Positions 1 through 7,487 are shown, numbered from the stretch's first letter. The stretch is DNA of 14,456 bases from Bordetella parapertussis (GCA_945883615.1 CAMCYB010000041.1:1-14456), one strand, 5' to 3'. Program-made: numbers and translations. Notes: a model not told the origin generated them from the letters alone.

Positions 1-97
1 AGGTTGCCCAAAGCGATGGGTATTCATCCCGATGTTCTTGCACCATTCGCACAGCACGCTCACGGACTTCGGGGGAAAAGGTATTTGATTTTTTCAT
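1..97 (-). CDS. IS3-family transposase OrfA, N-terminal fragment (runs off the left edge)
   Basis: Read on the minus strand from ATG at 97, this gives 32 residues before the window ends. They begin [19 protein letters not shown], the typical start of an IS3-family OrfA, the small helix-turn-helix protein that binds the element's ends and is normally joined to the OrfB integrase by programmed frameshifting. OrfB and the rest of OrfA lie outside the window. The gene starts 50 bases inside the terminal repeat that ends at 147, the normal layout for this family. The family call rests on memory of the motif; the subgroup was not determined. Confidence 0.85.
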   Translation of the reverse strand, partial: MKKSNTFSPEVRERAVRMVQEHRDEYPSLWAT

Positions 98-147
98 GAC
101 AATATTCTCTCAGAAAATAATGCCTCCTCAAAACCCGGGGCGATTCA
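1..147 (-). mobile_element. IS3-family insertion sequence, 5' end only
   Basis: The element's end is placed at 147. On the minus strand the sequence from there begins TGAATCGCCCCGGGTTTTGA, matching the TGA..CGCCCCGGG ends common to many IS3-family elements, and orfA starts 50 bases further in. The DJ-1/PfpI-like reading frame is intact up to this point and is lost after it, which marks the junction independently. The other end and the target-site duplication are outside the window. Bases just outside the junction (148-150, ctg) could be one copy of a 3-bp duplication. Confidence 0.8.
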
Positions 148-352
148 CTGTTGCCTCGGTTTGAGCGCCGGGCTCATCACTCTTTGGGTCAATAGGAGGT
201 TGACCACCTTGGGGCGATGTCAACGTGATTGAAACGCCCGCATCTTTAAAAACATAGTACGGTGCTGCAAACTCTTCTAGCCAAAAACCAGTTTTTTCAC
301 CTGTATCACCGAGCTTATCGTGCGAGGTTAAAACCATGAGTATTTTTTTCAA
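148..352 (-). pseudogene. DJ-1/PfpI-like (type 1 glutamine amidotransferase-like) protein, cut by an IS element
   Basis: Translation from ATG at 352 gives MKKILMVLTSHDKLGDTGEK, then a stretch with FWLEEFAAPYYVFKDAG and SPQGGQPPIDPKSDEP. This is the recognisable N-terminus of the DJ-1/PfpI-superfamily proteins often annotated as type 1 glutamine amidotransferase domain proteins (chaperone, glyoxalase or protease-like roles; exact role unknown). Such proteins are usually about 220-230 residues. Here about 67 native residues remain, then the frame enters the IS terminal repeat and stops at 128-130. The nucleophile-elbow cysteine region is absent, so activity is very unlikely. A Shine-Dalgarno sequence (AAAAGG) stands 6 bases before the ATG, so the start is sound and a short peptide could still be made. 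The broken half may survive beyond the IS to the left. Confidence 0.85.
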
Positions 353-400
353 TTGATTACCTTTTGTGTATTTGTCATTCAGTTAAAAAAACATATTGTC

Positions 401-514
401 TTAATCGTCTGACAAGCAAACGATTAATTTGCCAAAATTTTTGCCTTCAAGAAGACCAATAAAGGCCTGTAGTGCATTTTCTAGCCCCACTACGACATTT
501 TTAACTTTTAAAGA
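401..514 (-). pseudogene. 3' remnant of an NADP-dependent MDR-family oxidoreductase
   Basis: In the minus frame ending at TAA 401-403 the residues are LKVKNVVVGLENALQAFIGL, then LEGKNFGKLIVCLSDD. This is the C-terminal signature (VV-GLENA--A-IGLL-G-NFGKL) of medium-chain zinc-free NADP-dependent oxidoreductases of the YncB/curcumin-reductase type. Such enzymes are about 330-345 residues; only about the last 37 codons are left. Resemblance begins near 514, where the frame runs into the coding end of the DUF3047 gene, whose stop (501-503) lies inside this remnant in another frame. The fragment has no start codon or cofactor domain, so I read it as a deletion scar. The DJ-1-like remnant follows directly, so the two may once have been neighbours in one operon. 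Confidence 0.75.
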
Positions 515-1241
515 CGCAAGGCGTGTCGCGACTTACAAAGTGTAGATCAGCGAAACCTGCATGGGCTTTTGATTTTGTGTTGTCAGTATCTGATGCCAGT
601 GCTAGCAAACTGATTGTTGCCCGATCGCTACCGTATGCATTTGTCACATCAGACAAGACATCAACGCGCTCTGAAACCCAAGTTCCCGCCTGTGCAATTC
701 CGCTTTGTTGCGCAATCATCTGGGTACGGTCTGTATAGGCGTTAAATTGACGATGCCCGATGGGGTTTTTATTATCCCAAACGTAATTTAATGCGGCATC
801 AGGCACATGATCACCGTAAAGGTTACGAGCAAATTGCAGTTTGACACCCAAACCCCAACCAATTTTGTCAGCAGGTAATTTAAAGGCAACATACACCCGT
901 GCGGCATAGTCATCGCCGACTTTGGTGTTCATGTCGGCAGTCTTGACTACGTCAGCTACCCGCCAGCGCCAGCACAGTATAGGCGTCACCTTCAAATCTA
1001 CTTTCACCTCACGTGCCAGCAAAGCCATACTGCTATGAGCCGTTGCCTCAACGGCAGGCACGTTGTCCCAGACTCGTGTTTGATAAGTCGTGGCGGGAAT
1101 GTTGGTGTCAAACTGAATAATGCGCCACGGTTCGGGCACAGGCCCCGTTATCGCGGGAAAACTGCCCACCATTTGTGGGCCAGTCTGTGCAAAGGTAATT
1201 GAGGAAAGTGCGAGCCATGCCACCGTGAGCAAAAATTTCAA
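501..1241 (-). CDS. DUF3047 family exported protein
   Basis: A 246-residue protein of unknown function. Residues 1-18 form a signal peptide (MKFLLTVAWLALSSITFA, cleavage before QTG), so it is probably periplasmic. The rest matches DUF3047 as I remember it: PWRIIQFD near 38-45, CWRWRV near 90, DDYAARVYVAF near 109-119, ALNYVWDNKNPIG near 150-162, then ASDTDNT and AGFADLHFVSRD near the end. No catalytic residues are known to me. The start is a TTG at 1241: an in-frame TGA lies four codons upstream (1251-1253) and a good AAGGTGAAG ribosome site lies just before it. The gene begins 52 bases after the VTT/flavoprotein fusion gene on the same strand and is probably co-transcribed. Its 3' end overlaps a remnant of a different gene, so the last few residues could be altered. 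Confidence 0.85.
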   Translation of the reverse strand: MKFLLTVAWLALSSITFAQTGPQMVGSFPAITGPVPEPWRIIQFDTNIPATTYQTRVWDNVPAVEATAHSSMALLAREVKVDLKVTPILCWRWRVADVVKTADMNTKVGDDYAARVYVAFKLPADKIGWGLGVKLQFARNLYGDHVPDAALNYVWDNKNPIGHRQFNAYTDRTQMIAQQSGIAQAGTWVSERVDVLSDVTNAYGSDRATISLLALASDTDNTKSKAHAGFADLHFVSRDTPCVFKS

Positions 1242-1293
1242 TTTTTCTCTTCACCTTTATTTTTAAAATAAGCACCACAACTCAATTTCCACA

Positions 1294-3480
1294 TCACTCG
1301 CCTCGACGCCAAGCGTGATAGCGCGCCAGCCATTTTAAAACCTTAGGGTTGGTATGCGCGCGTCGCCACTCACCTGCGACATACTTGTTGGCCTCAGATA
1401 AGGTTGGATAAGTATGAATCGTGCCTAATATTTTGTTTAAACCCAAACCGTGCTTCATTGCCAAAACAAACTCTGCTAACAAATCGCCCGCGTGCTCGCC
1501 CACGATGGTTACACCCAAAATTTTGTCTTGGCCTGGTACCGTCAAGACTTTAACAAAGCCATGAGCAGAGCCATCGGCAATGGCGCGATCTAAATCATCA
1601 ATGCCGTAGCGTGCGATCTCAAAGGCAATACCTTTTTGGGTGGCCTCGAGCTCATTAAGCCCGACACGGGCGATTTCAGGCGTTGTAAAGGTGGCCGCGG
1701 GAATCACTGAATAATCGACTTTAAAGCGTTTAAATTGACCAAAGAGCGCATTGACCGACGCATACCAAGCTTGATGCGCAGCAACATGAGTGAACTGATA
1801 AGGGCCCGCGACATCACCTGCAGCATAGATGTTGGGGCAGAGCGTTTCAAGATATTCGTTAGTCACCACAGTTCGTTGGGTCTGAATGCCAAGCTCTTCA
1901 AGGCCATAGCCTTGAAGTCGAGCCACCCGCCCCACCGCGCACAATAACTCATCGAATTCAATGTGACGCTCAACACCCTCGTGCTCGACAATAATGCGCT
2001 TGACGACTGCACCATCAACTTCAGTTATGTCACAACGCAATGCCTGATGCCCAACCAAGACCGTCACGCCATCGCGGCGTAACGCATCAATCAAAGTGCT
2101 CGACACTTCAGGGTCTTCGCGACTCAATAATCGCTCAGACATTTCGATTTGAGTGACAGCAGACCCCAGCCTGGCAAAAGACTGTGTTAACTCACAACCG
2201 ATTGGGCCGCCGCCCAGCACAACTAGCCTACGTGGCGGTGCATGCATAGCAGAAAACTTTGCCCAAAGTGTGTCGCTTGTGACATAACCCACTTCCTCTA
2301 GGCCAGGTAAAGGCGGTACAAATGGTCGCGCACCGGTTGCAATGACAATGCTACGCGTTGTTAAATGCTGCGTTTCACCAAGCTCATTCTTGATTTCCAC
2401 TGTCCAAGGGTTGACGACACGACCGTAACCTTGCAAAACTTCTACCCCGAGTTGGGTATAGCGCTCTATGCTGTCATGCGGTTCAATTTTCTTGATGACG
2501 TCATGAACTCTTGCCATCACCTCACGAAAACTGAATTCGGGTTGAGATGCTTTGAGACCGTAGTGATCTGCCTGACGAATCTGCTGAGCAAGTTTGGCGC
2601 TTCTAATTAATGCCTTGCTTGGCACGCAGCCATAATTAAGGCAATCGCCGCCCATTTTGTGTGCCTCAACTAATGTCACTTTAGCTTTCACAGCCGCCGC
2701 AATATATGACGTGACAAGGCCCGCTGCGCCAGCACCAATCACCACAACATTACGATCAAATTTTGACGGTTTTAAGTGTTTCCACTTGGCGTAAATCTTA
2801 TTTTTCTTATAAATATCAAGTATTTTTTTGGTAATGAGAGGAAATAAGCCCAGCGCAGCCAAAGACAAAATCATAGCTGGCGACACAATGCCCTTAAGCG
2901 AATCAATCGCTGCCAGCTGAGTTCCTGCATTCACATAGATCATTGTGCCGGCCAACATGCCGACCTGACTCACCCAGTAATAAGTGAGCGTTCGCATCGT
3001 GGTCAACCCCATCAATAGATTGATGAGAAAAAAAGGAAATACTGGCACCAGTCGTAAGGTAAAGAGATAAAAAGCACCTTCTTTCTGAATGCCATCGTTG
3101 ATCGATTTTAATTTTCCACCAAAGCGCCTTTGAACCCAATCTCTCAACACATATCGAGCCGCTAAAAAAGCCAAGGTTGCACCCAACGTTGAGGCAAAAG
3201 AAACCAACAAAAAACCTTCAGCAAAACCAAAAACCGCACCGCCAGCCAGTGTTAAAACCAAAGCACCTGGCAACGATAATGCCGTTGTCAACACATACAA
3301 CATGAAATAGCCTAGTGCCATTTCAAGCGGCGCAGCATCTCGCCAGGCATGCAACTGCTCTAAAGCTGTCTTTAGCCCTTCAAGCGTCAATTTCTGATTG
3401 AGATCAAATACAAAAAAAGAGATCACGAGCACTAAGGCCAAAAGCAAAATTAATACTCTCGTGAATATTTTTTTATTCAT
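1294..3480 (-). CDS. VTT/DedA-like membrane domain fused to a FAD-dependent pyridine nucleotide-disulfide oxidoreductase
   Basis: A 728-residue two-part protein. Residues 1-230 are a membrane module: a transmembrane segment at 7-25, then several helices with the SNARE-associated/TVP38 (VTT) pattern (GALVLTLAGGAVFG near 72-85, TLRLVPVFPFFLINLLMGL near 141-159). Residues 243-728 are a glutathione-reductase-type flavoprotein: FAD motif GAGAAG (249-254), redox motif GGDCLNYGCVPSKA with Cys280 and Cys285, ATGARP (381-386), NAD(P) motif GGGPIGCE (423-430), second FAD motif AAGDV (553-557), and a dimerisation domain. The C-terminal motif reads HTYPTLSE, with Tyr691 where lipoamide dehydrogenase has its catalytic His before the Pro, so this is not a classical lipoamide dehydrogenase; mercuric-reductase-like proteins are nearer. 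This fusion type is known in proteobacteria; its substrate is unknown to me. The ATG at 3480 has no clear ribosome site. Confidence 0.88.
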   Translation of the reverse strand: MNKKIFTRVLILLLALVLVISFFVFDLNQKLTLEGLKTALEQLHAWRDAAPLEMALGYFMLYVLTTALSLPGALVLTLAGGAVFGFAEGFLLVSFASTLGATLAFLAARYVLRDWVQRRFGGKLKSINDGIQKEGAFYLFTLRLVPVFPFFLINLLMGLTTMRTLTYYWVSQVGMLAGTMIYVNAGTQLAAIDSLKGIVSPAMILSLAALGLFPLITKKILDIYKKNKIYAKWKHLKPSKFDRNVVVIGAGAAGLVTSYIAAAVKAKVTLVEAHKMGGDCLNYGCVPSKALIRSAKLAQQIRQADHYGLKASQPEFSFREVMARVHDVIKKIEPHDSIERYTQLGVEVLQGYGRVVNPWTVEIKNELGETQHLTTRSIVIATGARPFVPPLPGLEEVGYVTSDTLWAKFSAMHAPPRRLVVLGGGPIGCELTQSFARLGSAVTQIEMSERLLSREDPEVSSTLIDALRRDGVTVLVGHQALRCDITEVDGAVVKRIIVEHEGVERHIEFDELLCAVGRVARLQGYGLEELGIQTQRTVVTNEYLETLCPNIYAAGDVAGPYQFTHVAAHQAWYASVNALFGQFKRFKVDYSVIPAATFTTPEIARVGLNELEATQKGIAFEIARYGIDDLDRAIADGSAHGFVKVLTVPGQDKILGVTIVGEHAGDLLAEFVLAMKHGLGLNKILGTIHTYPTLSEANKYVAGEWRRAHTNPKVLKWLARYHAWRRGE

Positions 3481-3571
3481 TGTTTTTATTCATTATTTTT
3501 ATTAATGCTCCTCTACAACAACTGCTGAAAAATGACACAATCGTAGTTTAAATTTGCTACTTTGAGTGTTA
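3481..3571. promoter_or_regulatory. Divergent intergenic region between the VTT/flavoprotein gene and the TauE-like gene
   Basis: These 91 bases must carry the 5' signals of both divergent genes. Next to the minus-strand start lie three imperfect direct copies of TTTTTATTCATTG (about 3470-3507), the first of which contains the start codon. I see no confident -35/-10 pair and no inverted-repeat operator. Confidence 0.35.
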
Positions 3572-4411
3572 ATGAACCTTATAACTGAACATAGCTTGCT
3601 CAGCGTTTTCTTTGATCAACCTACACCGTGGCTGGTCATCACATTAGCTATATTCGGTGCTTTTGTGATGGGTTTTGCGCGAAGCGGAATTGGCGCAGGC
3701 GGGTTTGTGGTCTCGCCTCTATTGGTTCTGGCGCTAGGTGGCGCTGACGGCTTGGCTGTAACGGCCGTACTCATTTTGCCCTCATCGTTTATCGGTGTTT
3801 ATCAACATCGTCATGATGAAATAGCCACGCTCACCAAACCCATGGTGCCTGCAGCTATTTTAGGCTCGTTAATCGGCGGTTTAATTTTATGGCGCTTGGT
3901 ATCAAGCGGTGAATTGTCAGTTGTGCACGATCGCATTGAAATGCTCGTGTCAGTGATGTCACTGGTATATATTGTTTTGATCTCGTTTCGTAATCGCATT
4001 GCTAAGGCCGTTCACATTGAGACTGCGCCTACAAACAAACAACTTTTTGGGTTGGGTACCTTGCTTGGTATAAGTCAAACAGTCGTCAACTCAGGCACCC
4101 CCTTGATGACCGTCTTTTTTCTTTGTTTTGGTATAAAAAAAGAGCGTTTTGTTGGGGCCCAATTAATGGTTTTATTGGTTCAAAACCTCGTCAAACTCAT
4201 ACCGTTAATATTATTAGGCTTTCTTCATATCGGCAACGCCACGGCAGCTATTCTTTTGTTGCCCCTGTCTTTTTTAGGGAGTTGGCTTGGGCACATCTTT
4301 TTTAAGAAGGCCTCTGAAAAGACCTTTTTTGGTCTTTACGTTGTGTTGTTATTCATTGGTTTTGTAGCCAGCGTTCTATTATTGCTTGGTCGAGACCTTA
4401 TTTTTAAATGA
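3572..4411 (+). CDS. TauE/SafE-family sulfite/anion exporter
   Basis: An integral membrane protein of 279 residues with about eight hydrophobic segments. It carries the family signature near the N-terminus: FVMGFARSGIGAGGFVVSPL followed by a second helix and YQHR, with a related repeat in the C-terminal half (GTLLGISQTVVNSGTPLMTVFF). TauE/SafE proteins export sulfite, sulfoacetate or related sulfur anions, or import organic anions in some cases. The location just ahead of a sulfite dehydrogenase and its cytochrome supports sulfite as substrate. I chose ATG 3572 because GAG (3564-3566) stands at ribosome-site distance; a GTG at 3566 would add two residues but has no site. A 142-base gap to the next gene, without a clear terminator, leaves co-transcription open. 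Confidence 0.87.
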   Translation: MNLITEHSLLSVFFDQPTPWLVITLAIFGAFVMGFARSGIGAGGFVVSPLLVLALGGADGLAVTAVLILPSSFIGVYQHRHDEIATLTKPMVPAAILGSLIGGLILWRLVSSGELSVVHDRIEMLVSVMSLVYIVLISFRNRIAKAVHIETAPTNKQLFGLGTLLGISQTVVNSGTPLMTVFFLCFGIKKERFVGAQLMVLLVQNLVKLIPLILLGFLHIGNATAAILLLPLSFLGSWLGHIFFKKASEKTFFGLYVVLLFIGFVASVLLLLGRDLIFK

Positions 4412-4553
4412 TCGACTTATGTTTTAACTTTTTTTGCCGGTAATGATGAACAAATAATAATCAAGAAGGTTGCATGGTTTTTAATCTATTTTTGTGATCT
4501 TGTAGTTAATATCGAAAAAAAACTTTAAAACGCGTCTACATTTAGAGGCAATC

Positions 4554-5759
4554 ATGACAACACCCGTTCAAATTTCTCGCCGACATTTACTTGGCGCAAC
4601 AGCAGGCCTTATTGCTGCCGCTAGCTTGAAACCAACTTTGGCTTCAGCACAGCAAGCTGCAGCCGCTCCAAAAGCGTTCCCCGAATACGTCAACTGGAAA
4701 GTTGCTGACAGTATGATCGTTCATACTCCAACAACAATTGAAACAAAACGTTCGGCAATCGGTACGAGTGTCATTACCCCTAGCGATCGACTTTTTATAC
4801 GTAACAACCTCCCCGCGCCTACAACCGCTCAAATTGGTAACGTTAACGCTTGGAAGGTAAGCATTGAAGGGGTTGGTAAACCACAAACTTTAACGCTCAG
4901 TGATTTAAAAACAATGGGTTTCGAGGTCCTTGCAACCGTCCTTCAGTGCTCTGGCAATGGCCGTAGTCTCTATGCTAGCAAGTTAAGTGGTACTCCATGG
5001 CAAACAGGCGCTGCCGGCTGCGTCATGTGGGCGGGAATACCCGTTCGTGATTTGGTTAAAGCATTAGGTGGTGTATCTTCTGGTATGGTTTACATGACGG
5101 GTACCGGTGGCGAAACACTTCCAGCAGGAATCGATCCTAACTCGGTAATTGTTGAGCGTTCTGTTCCACTCGTTGCTATGCAAGACGCGATTCTGGCTTG
5201 GGAAATGAATGGTGAGCCAATGCCGTTGGCCCACGGTGGTCCTCTGCGGTTAATTACACCCGGCTATAGCGGTGTTAATAACATCAAATATATCAAGCGT
5301 TTAGCTTTCACAACGGAGCAATCTCCAGCTGCTATTCAACAAACAGGTTACCGCATAACCCCATTAGGTCAAAAGGGCGGGCCAAGTTTTCCTGCTGTTT
5401 GGACTATGGATGCTAAATCGTGGGTTACCTCACCCTCACCTGACAACGGCCCTGTGAACGCTGGTATGGTTCAAATCACTGGTGTTGCCATGGGCGGTGT
5501 TGAAAATGTTGCCCGTGTTGATGTCTCTCTTGATGGTGGTAAAAATTGGCAGAAAGCCCGCTTAACGGGGCCTGATTTAGGCAAGTTTGCCTGGCGCCAA
5601 TTTGTTTTTGCAACAAACCTGAAGCCGGGTACGTATGACGTCGCTTGTCGCGTCACAACACTTGAAGGCAAAAAACAAGATGCTGAAACAACGATTAACA
5701 ATGGTGGTTTCTTAAACAGCGGTTGGGTTGCTCATAAAATTCAAATTAACGTCGTTTAA
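4554..5759 (+). CDS. sorA: Molybdopterin sulfite dehydrogenase catalytic subunit (SorA-like), Tat-exported
   Basis: A 401-residue sulfite-oxidase-family enzyme. Residues 1-32 form a twin-arginine signal (SRRHLLGATAG at 8-18, then a hydrophobic run and ASA before QQA), so the folded Mo enzyme is exported to the periplasm. The Moco domain spans about 60-255: FIRNN at 81-85, LQCSGNGR with the Mo-binding Cys132, GGPLRLITPGYSG at 228-240 with a Tyr at the conserved place, and NNIKYIKRL. Residues ~280-400 are the Mo-co dimerisation domain. There is no haem b5 domain, as in bacterial SorA, whose electron acceptor is a separate cytochrome c; one is encoded 19 bases downstream. The expected reaction is sulfite to sulfate. 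An AGAGG ribosome site lies 5 bases before the ATG. YedY-like reductases share the fold, but this context favours sulfite oxidation. Confidence 0.9.
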   Translation: MTTPVQISRRHLLGATAGLIAAASLKPTLASAQQAAAAPKAFPEYVNWKVADSMIVHTPTTIETKRSAIGTSVITPSDRLFIRNNLPAPTTAQIGNVNAWKVSIEGVGKPQTLTLSDLKTMGFEVLATVLQCSGNGRSLYASKLSGTPWQTGAAGCVMWAGIPVRDLVKALGGVSSGMVYMTGTGGETLPAGIDPNSVIVERSVPLVAMQDAILAWEMNGEPMPLAHGGPLRLITPGYSGVNNIKYIKRLAFTTEQSPAAIQQTGYRITPLGQKGGPSFPAVWTMDAKSWVTSPSPDNGPVNAGMVQITGVAMGGVENVARVDVSLDGGKNWQKARLTGPDLGKFAWRQFVFATNLKPGTYDVACRVTTLEGKKQDAETTINNGGFLNSGWVAHKIQINVV

Positions 5760-5778
5760 GTAGAGAACAGTTGCAAAA

Positions 5779-6138
5779 ATGAAAAACAGCATTAAGAGTC
5801 ACAAGCAAAACAGTACGACTATGCGAATTCATGGAATTATGAATTCGCTCTTTTTTTTAACCATCATGACATTTGCTTCGACGGCCGCTTCAAACGATGA
5901 TATCGGCAAAGAGTTATTTTTAAAGGGTGCAGTACCGGCCTGTGCAGTTTGCCATACATTAAAAGCGGCTGGGGCAGTTGGTGAAGTTGGCCCTTCAATG
6001 AACGATTTAAAACCCGATACCGCGCGAGTGATGAACGCCGTGAAAAATGGTATTGGTATCATGCCTGCTTACCCCGACTTAACGCCAGAACAGTTGCAAA
6101 TACTGTTAGATTACGTAGCCAAAGCAAGTCTTCAATAG
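5779..6138 (+). CDS. sorB: Monohaem cytochrome c, probable SorB-type partner of sulfite dehydrogenase
   Basis: A small c-type cytochrome of 119 residues from the first ATG. Haem attachment is CAVCH (Cys55, Cys58, His59) and the likely sixth ligand is Met95 in GIMPAYPDLTPEQ; the C-terminal helix is LQILLDYVAKA. The hydrophobic export signal is FFLTIMTFASTAAS (25-38), so it is periplasmic or anchored by an uncleaved helix. The gene follows the SorA-like gene by 19 bases, which suggests one transcript and a role as its electron acceptor. The start is uncertain: ATG 5779 has AGAGAA about 10 bases upstream, while ATG 5821 or 5839 would give a shorter, more ordinary signal peptide but lacks a clear ribosome site. 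A perfect 10-bp hairpin lies across those later starts. The gene ends just before a terminator. Confidence 0.85.
   Translation: MKNSIKSHKQNSTTMRIHGIMNSLFFLTIMTFASTAASNDDIGKELFLKGAVPACAVCHTLKAAGAVGEVGPSMNDLKPDTARVMNAVKNGIGIMPAYPDLTPEQLQILLDYVAKASLQ
5823..5848 (+). repeat. Perfect 10-bp inverted repeat in the cytochrome leader
   Basis: The arms GCGAATTCAT (5823-5832) and ATGAATTCGC (5839-5848) are exact reverse complements, separated by GGAATT. In RNA this would be a 10-bp hairpin with a six-base loop. It lies in the signal-peptide coding region and includes or touches two in-frame ATG codons (5821 and 5839). A role in limiting downstream initiation or stabilising the message is inference. Confidence 0.7.
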
Positions 6139-6153
6139 TCTGTCTTTATCCTT

Positions 6154-6186
6154 AAAACACCGTACAAAAAATACGGTGTTTTTTTT
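6154..6186 (+). terminator. Intrinsic terminator after the sulfite dehydrogenase/cytochrome genes
   Basis: The arms AAAACACCGTA (6154-6164) and TACGGTGTTTT (6172-6182) pair perfectly over 11 bp around a seven-base A-rich loop, and the T run continues to 6186. It lies 15 bases after the cytochrome stop codon. The A run on the 5' side could allow some function in the reverse direction. Confidence 0.9.
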
Positions 6187-6335
6187 CGCACTCTAGGCTG
6201 ACTTGAATTGCAGTTGCCGTTGCATTTGCATTTGCTACGCTTTTGAGCATTTAAAATATGCGTTTAAGGGATGAAGGAGTGCCCTTTTTTAGCACGAATA
6301 AGTTTATGTACTATTTTTAGATGATCACTTAATTT
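6187..6335. other. Intergenic region before the YdjM/DUF457 gene
   Basis: 149 bases without a gene. It holds a short run of related TTGCATTTGC-like steps (about 6210-6235) and an AT-rich stretch near 6250-6265. No confident promoter hexamers, RNA gene or operator seen. Confidence 0.3.
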
Positions 6336-7403
6336 ATGGATACTTTAAGTCAAATTTCACTTGGGGCAGCTGTCGGCGTAGCCGTTATGGGGCGTCGCAC
6401 AGCCGTTTGGAAAGCCGCCCTTTGGGGTGGTTTGGTAGGCACCTTACCTGATACCGATGTGTTAATTGATTATGGTGATCCTATTTTAAATATGGTGCGT
6501 CACCGAGCCGAAAGCCATGCGCTACTTTACTTAACTTTACTCGCCCCCCTAATAGCGTGGGGTGTAGCCAAAATTAATGGTGACATGTTAATTTGGCGAA
6601 GGTGGTTGCTGGCCTTGTGGTTGGTGCTGTTCACCCACCCACTACTTGATGTGATGACGGTGTACGGCACACAGTTGCTGATTCCTTTTACAAATCAACC
6701 CTATGGGGTTGGCAGTATTTTTATTATTGACCCACTTTATACCTTACCTCTTTTAATCGGCGTATTGGCAGCCGTATTTTTAAAATCTGCGCGGGGTTTA
6801 CGTTGGAATCAATTTGGTTTGGCTTTCAGCACAGCTTATTTAGCATGGGGTGTGGGGGTACAAAGCGTGATGTTTAATACCGCTGAAAATTCATTACAAG
6901 CTGAAAACATTCAAGCCCAGCAAATACTGGTGACGCCAACTGCTTTTAACAGCATACTGTGGCGCTTTGTGGCCATGACACCTGATAAATACTACGAAGG
7001 TTTCAGTTCATTATTAGATGATGAGAAAAAAATAGTTTGGCGCGCTTACCCTCTTTGTGATGCACTGATCAAAGCCAACCTTAATAACCGCAACGTGAAA
7101 GCCATTGCTGATTTTAGTCGCGGTTTCTACTCACTCACTCAACAAAACGATCGGCTTGTGGTGACCGACTTGCGCATGGGTCAGCAGCCTTATTATTTCT
7201 TTAGCTTTGATGTGGGTGGGCAATTAAACCTTGACTCAGCTGTTTCTAATAATGTCGGCCAACGACCAAACTTAGAAACTGCCTTACCTTGGCTGTGGGC
7301 GCGACTTGGCGGCTTAAATCTTCCCTTACCTTCAGCCGTTCAGCCCAACCTGCCCGTTGAAGCACAGCGCGTGGCGTTATGTGGTGGTACCCCAACTCAA
7401 TAA
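6336..7403 (+). CDS. YdjM/DUF457-family membrane-bound metal-dependent hydrolase
   Basis: A 355-residue membrane protein. The N-terminus MDTLSQISLGAAVG is typical of the family (compare M-P-TH---G), which supports the ATG at 6336 although no strong ribosome site precedes it. Likely metal-binding motifs in order: PDTD (38-41), HRAESH (56-61), THPLLD (100-105) and DPLYTLPL (132-139), set among hydrophobic helices to about residue 180. The remaining ~175 residues form a soluble tail with little hydrophobicity, as in the longer proteobacterial members. E. coli YdjM is LexA-controlled; I see no convincing LexA box here. The natural substrate is unknown. The gene stands alone, after a terminator and before a separate regulator. 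Confidence 0.83.
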   Translation: MDTLSQISLGAAVGVAVMGRRTAVWKAALWGGLVGTLPDTDVLIDYGDPILNMVRHRAESHALLYLTLLAPLIAWGVAKINGDMLIWRRWLLALWLVLFTHPLLDVMTVYGTQLLIPFTNQPYGVGSIFIIDPLYTLPLLIGVLAAVFLKSARGLRWNQFGLAFSTAYLAWGVGVQSVMFNTAENSLQAENIQAQQILVTPTAFNSILWRFVAMTPDKYYEGFSSLLDDEKKIVWRAYPLCDALIKANLNNRNVKAIADFSRGFYSLTQQNDRLVVTDLRMGQQPYYFFSFDVGGQLNLDSAVSNNVGQRPNLETALPWLWARLGGLNLPLPSAVQPNLPVEAQRVALCGGTPTQ

Positions 7404-7487
7404 ACCCGCTACATAAGCTCACTTAATAGACTCACTCATCTATCGCTAAGCAAAGCATATTCACCCGATTTAAATATTTTCATTAAG

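Noticed and set aside
523..738. Plus-strand frame inside the DUF3047 gene
   Set aside because: It is a shadow of the minus-strand gene, with no ribosome site and no recognisable family.
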